Shown one piece after another: positions 45,447 to 55,505 of a stretch of DNA of 64,000 nt. The DNA comes from an uncultured Methylocystaceae bacterium (GTDB lineage: Bacteria; Pseudomonadota; Alphaproteobacteria; Rhizobiales; Beijerinckiaceae): NCBI GenBank assembly GCA_937870755.1, contig CALMZV010000028.1, forward strand, positions 1 through 64,000. Direction: 5' to 3'. Positions within the stretch are counted from its first letter, which is position 1, and each line of letters starts with the position of its first letter. Made by a program: the position numbers and the translations under genes. A model generated the notes under the pieces. That model had not been told where the DNA came from. It was given only the letters and a program-made list of their open reading frames with translations, and ran no database searches.

Positions 45447-46214
45447 ATGTCCGACTATGACCGTAACGCCTCCGCCCGCTGGGGCGGCAGCGTAGGCCGG
45501 GCCGGCGCCGCCGAGATCGACCAGGGCCTGCGCTCATACATGCTCGGCGTGTACAACTACATGACGCTCGGCCTGGGCGTGACGGGTCTCGTCGCGCTGG
45601 GCGCGAACATGCTGGCGACCACGACCACCGCCGCCGGCAAAATGGCGCTGACGCCGATCGGTCAGGCGCTGTATCTGAGCCCGCTCAAATGGGCGGTGAT
45701 GCTGGCCCCGCTGGCGTTCGTGCTGTTCTTCTCGTTCCGCATCGATCGCATGTCGGCGGCCGCCGCGCGCAACATGTTCCTCGCTTTCGCGGCGGTGATG
45801 GGCCTGTCGCTGTCGACCGTGCTCGTGGTGTTCACGGGCGCGTCGGTGGTGCGCGCCTTCTTCATCACGGCCGCCGCCTTCGGCGGCTTGAGCCTGTACG
45901 GCTACATGACGAAGCGCGACCTGTCGGCCTTCGGATCGTTCCTGGTGATGGGCCTGATCGGCCTGATCCTGGCGAGCCTGGTCAATCTGTTCGTGCAGTC
46001 GAGCGCGATGCAGTTCGGCCTGTCGGTGCTGTCGGTGCTGATCTTCGCGGGTCTGACGGCGTGGGACACGCAGTCGATCAAGGAGATGTACTACGCCAGC
46101 GACGACTACGAGACGGCGACGAAGAAGTCGGTGAACGGCGCGCTGATGCTGTATCTCGACTTCATCAACATCTTCCAGTCGCTGCTGTCGCTGACCGGCT
46201 CGCGCAACGAGTAA
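45447..46214 (+). CDS. Bax inhibitor-1 / YccA family membrane protein
   Basis: 255 residues with seven predicted transmembrane segments from about residue 35 onward. Characteristic BI-1 pieces are LGLGVTGLVALGANML, KWAVMLAPLAFVLFFSF, SLSTVLVVFTGASVVRAFFIT in part, and SALMLYLDFINIFQSLLSL-like ALMLYLDFINIFQSLL. The start at MSDYDRNASARWGG follows GGGGAGAG. These proteins are calcium-leak channels or FtsH modulators in other bacteria. Monocistronic with a strong terminator. Confidence 0.94.
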   Translation: MSDYDRNASARWGGSVGRAGAAEIDQGLRSYMLGVYNYMTLGLGVTGLVALGANMLATTTTAAGKMALTPIGQALYLSPLKWAVMLAPLAFVLFFSFRIDRMSAAAARNMFLAFAAVMGLSLSTVLVVFTGASVVRAFFITAAAFGGLSLYGYMTKRDLSAFGSFLVMGLIGLILASLVNLFVQSSAMQFGLSVLSVLIFAGLTAWDTQSIKEMYYASDDYETATKKSVNGALMLYLDFINIFQSLLSLTGSRNE

Positions 46215-46231
46215 GGCGCGCTGACGAAACG

Positions 46232-46260
46232 AAAAGCCCCGCTTCGGCGGGGCTTTTTTG
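46232..46260. terminator. Bidirectional intrinsic terminator
   Basis: AAGCCCCGC (46234-46242) and GCGGGGCTT (46247-46255) form a perfect 9-bp stem with a TTCG tetraloop. TTTTTT follows on the + strand and AAAA precedes, so the same hairpin can end both the BI-1 gene (+) and the convergent DUF2794 gene (-). Confidence 0.92.
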
Positions 46261-46289
46261 TTGGCTGTTTCTGTCGGCGCCTGCGCGCG

Positions 46290-46709
46290 TCACTCCACCA
46301 GCTTCAGTCTGCGGTCGATGACGGCCAGCACGCGCGCAAGATCGCGCCCGCGCTTGAGCACCATGCCGCTCGACGAGACGACCGCGAACGCGCCCTGCCT
46401 TGCGGCGAGCGCCGGCGTTTTCTCGATGCGGTAGAGCGGCGTTTCCGACGCGCGACGGAAGATGGCGAACACCGCCTTCAGTGGCGTGAAGTCGATGGCG
46501 TAGTCGCGCCATTCGCCCTCGGCCACTCGTCGTCCGTAGACGTTGAGGATGGCCTGCAGCTCGCGCCGGTCGAACGAGACGGGGCGGGGCGCCGGCCGCC
46601 CGGCCGGGCACAGGACGGCGGAGGAATTCGCCGGGGCCGGGCCGCGCTCGAACGCGACGACCTCGGCCCCCGAATGCGCGCCGGGATGGACGCCTTCAGA
46701 ATCCGTCAT
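46290..46709 (-). CDS. DUF2794 family protein
   Basis: 139 residues. After a variable leader, the conserved region reads VSFDRRELQAILNVYGRRV, then EWRDYAIDFTPLKAVFAIFRR and a C-terminal VVSSSGMVLKRGRDLARVLAVIDRRLKLVE. This is DUF2794, restricted to Alphaproteobacteria and of unknown function. The start MTDSEGVHPG is chosen; ATGs at 46718 and 46745 are alternatives with no better RBS. Confidence 0.88.
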   Translation of the reverse strand: MTDSEGVHPGAHSGAEVVAFERGPAPANSSAVLCPAGRPAPRPVSFDRRELQAILNVYGRRVAEGEWRDYAIDFTPLKAVFAIFRRASETPLYRIEKTPALAARQGAFAVVSSSGMVLKRGRDLARVLAVIDRRLKLVE

Positions 46710-46856
46710 GGCCTGCATCGTGCCGTGCTTGCGCCCGGCGCGCAAGCCGGTCCGCGGAAACAGCCGAAGCGGCGCCGAAGATTTCCAAATTTCGCCGGAA
46801 TCCGGCCGCTCGCCGGCCCCTTTGGATGGCCATTTTCAAGCATCGACACGCTCTGG

Positions 46857-46971
46857 CGTCGTTCCGTCGGTTCTCGTTAGCCCCCCAGCCCGCCGGTGGA
46901 ACATGTGACGTCGGGATCCGTGCCTCGATTTGGGAGCCGGCGCTTTCGGGTGTCCGGCTCCCTTATTTTTT
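46857..46971 (+). ncRNA. Candidate small RNA upstream of htpG
   Basis: Inferred from structure only. GTTCCGTCGG (46861-46870) pairs with CCGGTGGAAC (46893-46902) over 10 bp including two G-U pairs, leaving a 22-nt loop with CCCCCC (46881-46886). An intrinsic terminator ends it at 46932-46971. A TTGGAT -35-like element at 46822 with weak GACACG at 46845 could start it near 46857. A C-rich single-stranded loop is the anti-Shine-Dalgarno style of several alphaproteobacterial sRNAs. An htpG leader/attenuator is the alternative. Confidence 0.4.
46932..46971 (+). terminator. Orphan intrinsic terminator
   Basis: GGGAGCCGG (46932-46940) pairs perfectly with CCGGCTCCC (46954-46962), followed by TTATTTTTTGG. 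The nearest upstream + strand gene ends at 46214 and already has its own terminator, so this one must end an unannotated + strand transcript or attenuate htpG. Confidence 0.8.
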
Positions 46972-46976
46972 GGCGG

Positions 46977-47005
46977 TTGAATTTCGCGCCCGCGCCGGCG
47001 ATATC
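46977..47005 (+). promoter_or_regulatory. Candidate htpG promoter, possibly RpoH-type
   Basis: TTGAAT (46977-46982), a 17-nt spacer and GATATC (47000-47005) lie between the orphan terminator and the htpG ATG, predicting a leader of about 25 nt. The -35 GTTGAA is close to the heat-shock CTTGAA; the -10 matches poorly. Confidence 0.35.
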
Positions 47006-47037
47006 CACGCCCGACGCCACCCTCGCTGCGAGTTTCC

Positions 47038-48951
47038 ATGTCCGAACCTGCCGACCAGACCGCCGCCGGAGCCACGCGCCGTCCGTTCGAGGCCGATGTC
47101 GCGCGCCTGCTCGAACTCGTCGTCCATTCCGTCTATTCCGATCGCGACATTTTCGTCCGCGAGTTGATTTCCAACGCCGCCGACGCCTGCGAGAAACTGC
47201 GGTTTGAAATCGCCGCGGCGGGAATCGAGGCGCCGGCCGCGCCGTTTCGCATTCTCATCTCCCTCGACAAGGACGCGCGCCGCATCGCATTCGAGGACAA
47301 CGGCGTCGGCATGAACCGGGCCGATCTCGAATCCGCGCTCGGCGTCATCGCCAATTCCGGCACCCGCGCCTTTCTCGAACAGATCGAACGCGGCGGCGAA
47401 CGCAAGGCCGACAATCTCATCGGCCGCTTCGGCATCGGTTTCTATTCGGCCTTCATGGTCGCAGACCGGGTGGACGTGTTTTCGCGCCGCGCGGGCGAGA
47501 GCGAAGGATGGCTCTGGTCGTCGGACGGGAAAGGCGCCTATGCGATCGCGCCCTCCGACGAGGCGCCGCGGAACGGGGCGCGCATCGTCCTGCATCTGAA
47601 AACGGACGCAGACGAATATCTCGACGCGTTCCAGCTCGAACGAATCGTGCGCGAACATTCGGCGGGCGCGCCCGTCCCGATCGATCTCGTGGACGGCGGC
47701 GGCGAGCCGAAACGCATCGGCGACGGCGCGGCTCTGTGGGCGCGCCCGCGCAGCAACATCATGCCGGAGCAATATGCGGAATTCTATCGCGCCATCTCGG
47801 GCCATTTCGACGAGCCGGCGCTGACCGCGCATTGGCGCGCGGAAGGCCGGCACGAGTTTGACGCGCTCGCCTTCGTGCCCTCGGCGCGTCCGTTCGATCT
47901 GTTTCACCCGGGTCGCAAGGGCCATGGCCGGCTGTACGTGCGCCGGGTGCTGGTCTCGCAGGACGCCGACCTCGTGCCGTCCTGGCTGCGCTTCGCGACG
48001 GTCCTGATCGATTCGGCCGACGTGCCGCTCAACGTCTCGCGCGAGATCGTGCAGAAAAGCCCCGTGCTAGCCGCCATCCGCAAGATCGTCGTCGGGCGCA
48101 TCCTGCAGGAACTGACCAGACTCGCAGGCGACGACGCGGAGAAATACGCCGCGTTCTGGAAGAATTTCGGCGCGGTGCTGAAAGAGGGTCTCTACGAGGA
48201 TCCCGAGCGGCGCGACGCCCTGTTCGCGCTCGCGCGCTTCGCCACGTCCCGCCATCCCGAAGGCGGACGCACGCTGAAGGACTATGTCGCGAACCTGCGC
48301 GAGAACCAGACCGCGATCTATTACCTGACCGGCGCCGACGCCGCCGACCTCGCCAGGAGTCCGCATCTGGAAGCCTTCCGCGCGCACGATGTCGAGGTGC
48401 TGCTTCTGTCGGACCCTGTGGATTCCTTCTGGGTGACGAACGCGCTCGGCTTCGACGGCAAGCCCTTCAAGTCCGCCGCCCAAGGCAAGCTCGACATTCA
48501 GGCGATCCCGCGCGCGCAAGGCGCCGTGGCGACCGGCGCGCCCGATGTCGGCGCGGACGACGCCGCCGCGCTGGCGGCGATGAAGGCGCGGCTGTCGGCC
48601 TTCGTATCCGACGTGCGCGCTTCCGACCGGTTGCAGGAAAGCGCGGCCTGTCTGGTGGCGGCCGACGATGCGGTGGACCGCACGCTGTCGCGGATTCTGG
48701 GCGAGGCGAGTCCGTTCGGCGCTCAGGCCAAACCCGTTCTCGAAATCAATCTCGCCCACCCGCTCATGCGCGCGCTGGTCGGCGCGCGCGGCGACGAACA
48801 GGCGTTCGGCGAGGCGGCCGAGCTGACGCTCGGTCTCGCGCAGATCGCCGACGGCGAACTGCCTGCCGCGCCCGCCGATTTCGCGCGCCGCCTGTCGCAA
48901 TGGCTGGCGCGCGGGGTGGCGGACACGTCCGCCGGTCCGGCCGATGGCTGA
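47038..48951 (+). CDS. htpG: Molecular chaperone HtpG (Hsp90)
   Basis: 637-residue bacterial Hsp90. The N-terminal GHKL ATPase shows ELISNAADACEKLRF, DNGVGMNRADL and IGRFGIGFYSAFMVAD. The middle domain has LYVRRVLVSQDADLVPSWLRF in part and DSADVPLNVSREIVQ. The C-terminal dimerisation domain starts about 520 with KPVLEINLAHPLMRAL. Its stop overlaps the prmC start by 8 bases, so the two are co-translated. Confidence 0.97.
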   Translation: MSEPADQTAAGATRRPFEADVARLLELVVHSVYSDRDIFVRELISNAADACEKLRFEIAAAGIEAPAAPFRILISLDKDARRIAFEDNGVGMNRADLESALGVIANSGTRAFLEQIERGGERKADNLIGRFGIGFYSAFMVADRVDVFSRRAGESEGWLWSSDGKGAYAIAPSDEAPRNGARIVLHLKTDADEYLDAFQLERIVREHSAGAPVPIDLVDGGGEPKRIGDGAALWARPRSNIMPEQYAEFYRAISGHFDEPALTAHWRAEGRHEFDALAFVPSARPFDLFHPGRKGHGRLYVRRVLVSQDADLVPSWLRFATVLIDSADVPLNVSREIVQKSPVLAAIRKIVVGRILQELTRLAGDDAEKYAAFWKNFGAVLKEGLYEDPERRDALFALARFATSRHPEGGRTLKDYVANLRENQTAIYYLTGADAADLARSPHLEAFRAHDVEVLLLSDPVDSFWVTNALGFDGKPFKSAAQGKLDIQAIPRAQGAVATGAPDVGADDAAALAAMKARLSAFVSDVRASDRLQESAACLVAADDAVDRTLSRILGEASPFGAQAKPVLEINLAHPLMRALVGARGDEQAFGEAAELTLGLAQIADGELPAAPADFARRLSQWLARGVADTSAGPADG

Positions 48952-49789
48952 GGGCGCGACCCGCGCCGACGCGCTCGCGCAGGCGCGCGCCGCGCTCCTT
49001 GAGGCTGGAATCGACAGCGCGGCCGAGGACGCCCGCGCGCTGCTTGCGGCGGCCTGCGGGATCGGCGCGCTCGCCCTCCTGACCGATCCCGCCGCGCCGA
49101 TCGCCACGGCGGACGCCGTGCGCCTGGACGGCTGGCTGGCGCGCCGGGCCGCCGGCGAGCCGACCACCCGCATTCTCGGCCGCCGGCCGTTCTGGACGCT
49201 CGACCTGGCCGTTCGACCGCAGGTGCTCGACCCCCGCCCCGACAGCGAAGCGGTCGTTCGCCTCGCCCTGCGGCGCAATGTCGCGGGCGCGCGGCGCCTG
49301 CTCGATCTGGGGGCAGGCTCCGGCGCGCTTCTGTGCGCGCTTCTGGCGGAGGCCCCGTCCGCGTTCGGGATCGCCGTGGACCTCTCGCCGCAGGCCTGCG
49401 CGGCGAGCGCCGCCAATCTGGCCGCGAGCGGATTTGCGGGTCGCAGCGCGGTGGCGCGGGGCGTGTGGGGCGCGGCGCTCGAAGGGTCTTTCGACCTCGT
49501 GGTCAGCAACCCGCCCTATATTCCGAGCGGCGATCTGGCTGGGCTGGACAGGGCGGTTCGGCTGCACGATCCCGCGCTCGCGCTCGACGGCGGGGCGGAC
49601 GGTCTCGACGCCTATCGCGCGCTGCTGCCGCAGGCCGCCCGGCTCATGGCGCCTGGCGGCTCCATCATTCTGGAGATCGGCGCCGGCGCCGAGGATGCGG
49701 TCGCCGATATCGCCGCGGCCGCCGGATTGCGCGGCTGCGATCGCGAGCGCGACCTTGGCGGTCACGTGCGCGCCCTCGCCTTCCACTGA
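48944..49789 (+). CDS. prmC: Peptide chain release factor N5-glutamine methyltransferase
   Basis: Methylates the GGQ glutamine of RF1 and RF2. It has 281 residues: an N-terminal helical domain, RILGRRPFWTLDLAV linker, and a Rossmann methyltransferase with DLGAGSGALLCALL and the catalytic VSNPPYIPSGDL. The SAM Asp is in GIAVDLSPQA. Usually prfA precedes prmC; here htpG does. DUF4167 and clpB follow, as is normal in Hyphomicrobiales. Confidence 0.94.
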   Translation: MAEGATRADALAQARAALLEAGIDSAAEDARALLAAACGIGALALLTDPAAPIATADAVRLDGWLARRAAGEPTTRILGRRPFWTLDLAVRPQVLDPRPDSEAVVRLALRRNVAGARRLLDLGAGSGALLCALLAEAPSAFGIAVDLSPQACAASAANLAASGFAGRSAVARGVWGAALEGSFDLVVSNPPYIPSGDLAGLDRAVRLHDPALALDGGADGLDAYRALLPQAARLMAPGGSIILEIGAGAEDAVADIAAAAGLRGCDRERDLGGHVRALAFH

Positions 49790-50243
49790 CCGGCGCGAAC
49801 GGCCGGGAGCGCCGAAAGCGCTTGGCGGAACGGGCGAAACAGGCTACAAGGCGCATGAAAGCGATGCAGCCGAAAGGCTGGCGCTCCAGCTCCGTCCATA
49901 GAGTTGTGCAACGGGTCGGGTTCGCGGCCGGGGGTTCGGCCGCTGTCGTTGCGAGCGTCTGTGGATGTAGCGTCTCCCATCGCGGTTCGGACGGAATGGG
50001 CGGGGTCGAGACGCGGGAAGGCTGCGCCGGAAGCGCCGCGCGAACGTCGGGTCGGCCCGACTGCGCCGGCTCCGAAGTCGCCGTGTGGAATCCGAGGCTC
50101 CCGAATCGTTGGACGAGGCCATTTGAATCCCAATTTCGCGCTGGACCGGCCGCGCGCCGGACCGTTTGCGCGGCGCGCGCCCGCTTTCGACGACACGATG
50201 GCGCGCTGTCAACCGGACGTCGGCTGAGGACCCAAGGAACGTC
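49790..50243. other. Long leader/intergenic region before DUF4167
   Basis: A 454-bp stretch without a credible gene. It contains GCGGCCG-GGGGTT-CGGCCGC (49924-49943), a 7-bp perfect hairpin without a T-run, and no clear promoter hexamers. All frames crossing it are Arg/Ser/Ala-rich and lack a start with RBS. It may be promoter plus a long untranslated leader. Confidence 0.5.
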
Positions 50244-51173
50244 ATGAGACCTGGTCAGAACAAGAGATTGCGGGGCCGCAACCAGCGCAAGGGCCCCAAC
50301 CCCTTGACGCGCTCCTACGAGTCGAACGGCCCCGACGTGAAAGTGCGCGGCACCGCCCAGCACATCGCCGAGAAATATCTCCAGCTCGCGCGCGACGCCC
50401 AGTCGTCCGGCGATCCCGTGATGGCCGAAAGCTATCTCCAGCACGCCGAACATTATTACCGGCTGATCGCCGCCGCGCAGGCCGCCCAGCAGGCGCAGAT
50501 GGGCCTGCGTCCCGCCGGCGCCGAAACCGAGGCCGAGGAGGAAGAGGAAGAGGCGTTGCCCGACCGGTTCGCCTCCGTCGCCGAGCGCCTGCCGCAGCCC
50601 CAGTATCCGCAGAACCCGCAGGGCGGTCAGCAGCCCTATCCCGATCGGCAGGATCGGCCGCAGGACCAGCGTCAGGATCGGCAACCCTACGGCGAAGGCC
50701 GACAGCGGTTCGAGGGCGAGCGTCAGCCCCGTCAGGAGTTCGATCGCGGCGACCGGCCCGAGCGCCAGGATAGGCCGGAGCGGCAAGACAGGCCGGAGCG
50801 GCAAGACAGACAGGAGCGGCAAGACAGGCAGGAACGGCAGGACCGCGGCTACCGTCAGAACTTCAACAACCGCGACAACCGCCGCTTCCGCGACAACCGC
50901 AACGAGCAGCCGCGGTTCGAGGCCGAGCCGCGCGGCCCTGAACGCGCGCCCGACGAGGCGCGCGCGGCCGACGAGCCTGTGGGTCTGCCGGCCTTCATCA
51001 CGGCGCCGGTGCGCGCGCCGGTCGCCGCCGAGGGCGCCGCGCCCGAGCCGGCGCGCGAGGAACAGGCAGAGGCGGGCGGTTATCACCTGCGTCCGCGCCG
51101 CCGTCGCCGCCGTCCGGCGGGCGAGGGCGAAGGCGCCGAGAGCGGCGCGCCGGTCGCCCCCGAAATCGACTGA
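50244..51173 (+). CDS. DUF4167 domain-containing protein
   Basis: 309 residues. The conserved N-terminal DUF4167 domain (about 1-90) contains [40 protein letters not shown] and [17 protein letters not shown]. After it comes a long disordered region rich in Gln, Arg, Asp, Glu and Pro with RPERQD repeats, then a basic [12 protein letters not shown] motif. The composition suggests nucleic-acid or polyanion binding. The start follows CAAGGAAC. The order prmC-DUF4167-clpB is conserved in the order. Function unknown. Confidence 0.9.
   Translation: MRPGQNKRLRGRNQRKGPNPLTRSYESNGPDVKVRGTAQHIAEKYLQLARDAQSSGDPVMAESYLQHAEHYYRLIAAAQAAQQAQMGLRPAGAETEAEEEEEEALPDRFASVAERLPQPQYPQNPQGGQQPYPDRQDRPQDQRQDRQPYGEGRQRFEGERQPRQEFDRGDRPERQDRPERQDRPERQDRQERQDRQERQDRGYRQNFNNRDNRRFRDNRNEQPRFEAEPRGPERAPDEARAADEPVGLPAFITAPVRAPVAAEGAAPEPAREEQAEAGGYHLRPRRRRRRPAGEGEGAESGAPVAPEID
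50754..50843 (+). repeat. 18-bp tandem repeat inside DUF4167 gene
   Basis: Five 18-bp units run from 50754 to 50843. Units at 50772-50789 and 50790-50807 are identical (AGGCCGGAGCGGCAAGAC); the flanking units diverge by a few bases. They encode [12 protein letters not shown] hexapeptides, so length change stays in frame. Confidence 0.85.
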
Positions 51174-51178
51174 CGCCG

Positions 51179-51210
51179 ACGCCCGGGCCCCGCGCCCGGG
51201 CGTTTTCTTT
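51179..51210 (+). terminator. Intrinsic terminator of DUF4167 gene
   Basis: ACGCCCGGG (51179-51187) pairs with CCCGGGCGT (51195-51203) around a 7-nt loop and is followed by TTTCTTTT. It lies 6 bp after the stop and separates the gene from clpB. Confidence 0.88.
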
Positions 51211-51397
51211 TGTCCGCGCGCGCCATGGCCCTACACGGCGGCGCGGCGCTTCCTACATTTCAGGCGACGGTCGCCGATGGAGGCGGGCGCGGAGGCGCGG
51301 CGCGCGTTTTCTCCCTATGCTCGTCTCCGGGACCGAATCATTGCGTCACGGCGCGCTTCGACCGCTTCGGGGTCGGGGCGCGGGCAAGGAGTCCGGC

Positions 51398-54049
<2,652 letters not shown>

Positions 54050-54099
54050 CGGCGCGGGTCAGGACGGCGCGCGGCAATACGAACAGGTTCGGGACGGAA

Positions 54100-54122
54100 G
54101 GGGCGGCGTCAGGCCGCCCTTT
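54100..54122 (+). terminator. Hairpin after clpB
   Basis: GGGCGGC (54101-54107) and GCCGCCC (54113-54119) form a 7-bp stem with a GTCAG loop and a short TTT. It probably terminates clpB; it ends next to the stop of the convergent gene at 54122. Confidence 0.6.
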
Positions 54123-54538
54123 CATTTTGCGCAATTGGCGCCTGCGTTCCTGATGAGATATTCGTTGGCCTGCAGAAATGCGCGGGCGCGCGCGGCCGTG
54201 GACGGACCCTGCGCCGGCGCGGCGCCGAGGCCGAACTTTTCCTTCACGCCCAGCCGCACCAGATCGAGCAGTTCCGCCGTCGAGGCCGGACCCATCGTGC
54301 GCAGCATCGCGCCCGTCAGGCAGCCGCAGGACCTGGCCGGCGGCAGCGAAGCGTCGAATGGCGCGCGGGCGTTGATCGCCGCGGCGATCTCGTAGAGCCG
54401 ACACAGTTGGGCCGCGCGCGCTTCGACATTCTGCGCCGTAATCGGCGCATCGAGCATGCGCGCCGCGTAGAACAGCGCGCCGCCGGCGATCGCAAGGCCG
54501 AACGTCGTCATGCCGAAAATGATGCGAACGGATCCCAT
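54122..54538 (-). CDS. Membrane-anchored protein of unknown function
   Basis: 138 residues. A single N-terminal hydrophobic helix (about 5-27, IIFGMTTFGLAIAGGALFYAA) is followed by a soluble helical domain with four cysteines, two of them in SCGCLTG. No family recognised. The start overlaps no neighbour; uppP begins 18 bp upstream on the same strand, suggesting co-transcription. Confidence 0.65.
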   Translation of the reverse strand: MGSVRIIFGMTTFGLAIAGGALFYAARMLDAPITAQNVEARAAQLCRLYEIAAAINARAPFDASLPPARSCGCLTGAMLRTMGPASTAELLDLVRLGVKEKFGLGAAPAQGPSTAARARAFLQANEYLIRNAGANCAK

Positions 54539-54556
54539 CGCCGTGCGCCGAACGGC

Positions 54557-55429
54557 TTATTTCAACAGGCCGGTCACGCCCGCATAGATGAGAAACGCGC
54601 CCATCAATCCACGATAGGCGACGAACGGCCAGGAGGAGAAGCGTTCGAGAATGCGTAACAGGCCCCAGATCGCGCCGAATGCGGAAATGGAGGCGACCAC
54701 CAGCCCGAACCCGAGCACGGACCAGGCGTAGGCGTCGATGCCGGCCTTGTAGAGGATGTAGAACTCCTTCAGCCCTGCGCCCGTGATGGCCGGCAGCCCG
54801 AGCAGGAAGGAGAACTTCGCCGCGTCCTCGCGCGAAAAATCGCGGAACAGCGCCGCCGTCAGCGTGGAGCCGGAGCGCGACACGCCCGGAATGAGCGCGC
54901 CGACCTGCGCGATGCCGACGATCATTGCATCCTTCAGCGTGAAGTCCTCGTATTTGCGCGTGTGGCGGCAATAGGATTCGGCGATCGCCATCAACAGAGC
55001 CATGGTGAGCGACGCGATGCCGATCACTTCCAGCGATCGCAACGGCGTGTTGCAGGCGTTGAGCGCCTTGGAGATGATCAGCCCGCCGATCACGAGCGGC
55101 ACGGTGGCGAGCGCGATGTACATCGCCATGCGGAAATGGCGGTCGGAGAAATCGCGCCGCACCACGGCGCCGACGGAACCGAACACGAGCGCGCGCACAT
55201 CCGACCAGAAATAGGAGATGACCGCGGCCACCGCCGCCGCCTGCATGGCCGCCGAAAAGGCGGTGCCCGGATCGCGCCAGCCGAGCAGCGAGGGCACGAT
55301 CTTCATGTGCGCGGTGGAAGAGATCGGCAGAAGCTCGGTGATGCCCTGCACCACCCCCAGCACGGCGACCTTCAAATAGCCGAGCTCGATGAAACCCGTG
55401 TCGAGCCCGTTCGTGCAACCCGTCGCCAT
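54557..55429 (-). CDS. uppP: Undecaprenyl-diphosphate phosphatase UppP (BacA)
   Basis: 290-residue integral membrane enzyme that recycles undecaprenyl pyrophosphate for peptidoglycan and other envelope polymers; it also confers bacitracin tolerance. The two diagnostic motifs are VVQGITELLPISSTAH near the N-terminus and PGVSRSGSTLTAALFRDF around residue 185. About eight membrane helices are expected. The N-terminal 12 residues are a lineage extension. Confidence 0.95.
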   Translation of the reverse strand: MATGCTNGLDTGFIELGYLKVAVLGVVQGITELLPISSTAHMKIVPSLLGWRDPGTAFSAAMQAAAVAAVISYFWSDVRALVFGSVGAVVRRDFSDRHFRMAMYIALATVPLVIGGLIISKALNACNTPLRSLEVIGIASLTMALLMAIAESYCRHTRKYEDFTLKDAMIVGIAQVGALIPGVSRSGSTLTAALFRDFSREDAAKFSFLLGLPAITGAGLKEFYILYKAGIDAYAWSVLGFGLVVASISAFGAIWGLLRILERFSSWPFVAYRGLMGAFLIYAGVTGLLK

Positions 55430-55505
55430 GCGTTGTCCGTCTGTCGAGAAAGCCGCGGCACGTTAGGCCGCGATTGGTTTACGCCCTGTTAACCATGCCG
55501 TTCGG

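Larger units (their letters stand above)
46710..47037. other. Intergenic region DUF2794 / htpG with candidate sRNA
   Basis: This 328-bp region between divergent genes contains no supported protein gene. It holds an orphan + strand terminator, an upstream 10-bp hairpin with a C6 loop, and a promoter-like TTGAAT-N17-GATATC just before htpG, each listed separately. Confidence 0.65.

Noticed and set aside
49924-49943. GCGGCCG hairpin as a prmC terminator
   Set aside because: Stem is fine but there is no T-run on either strand.
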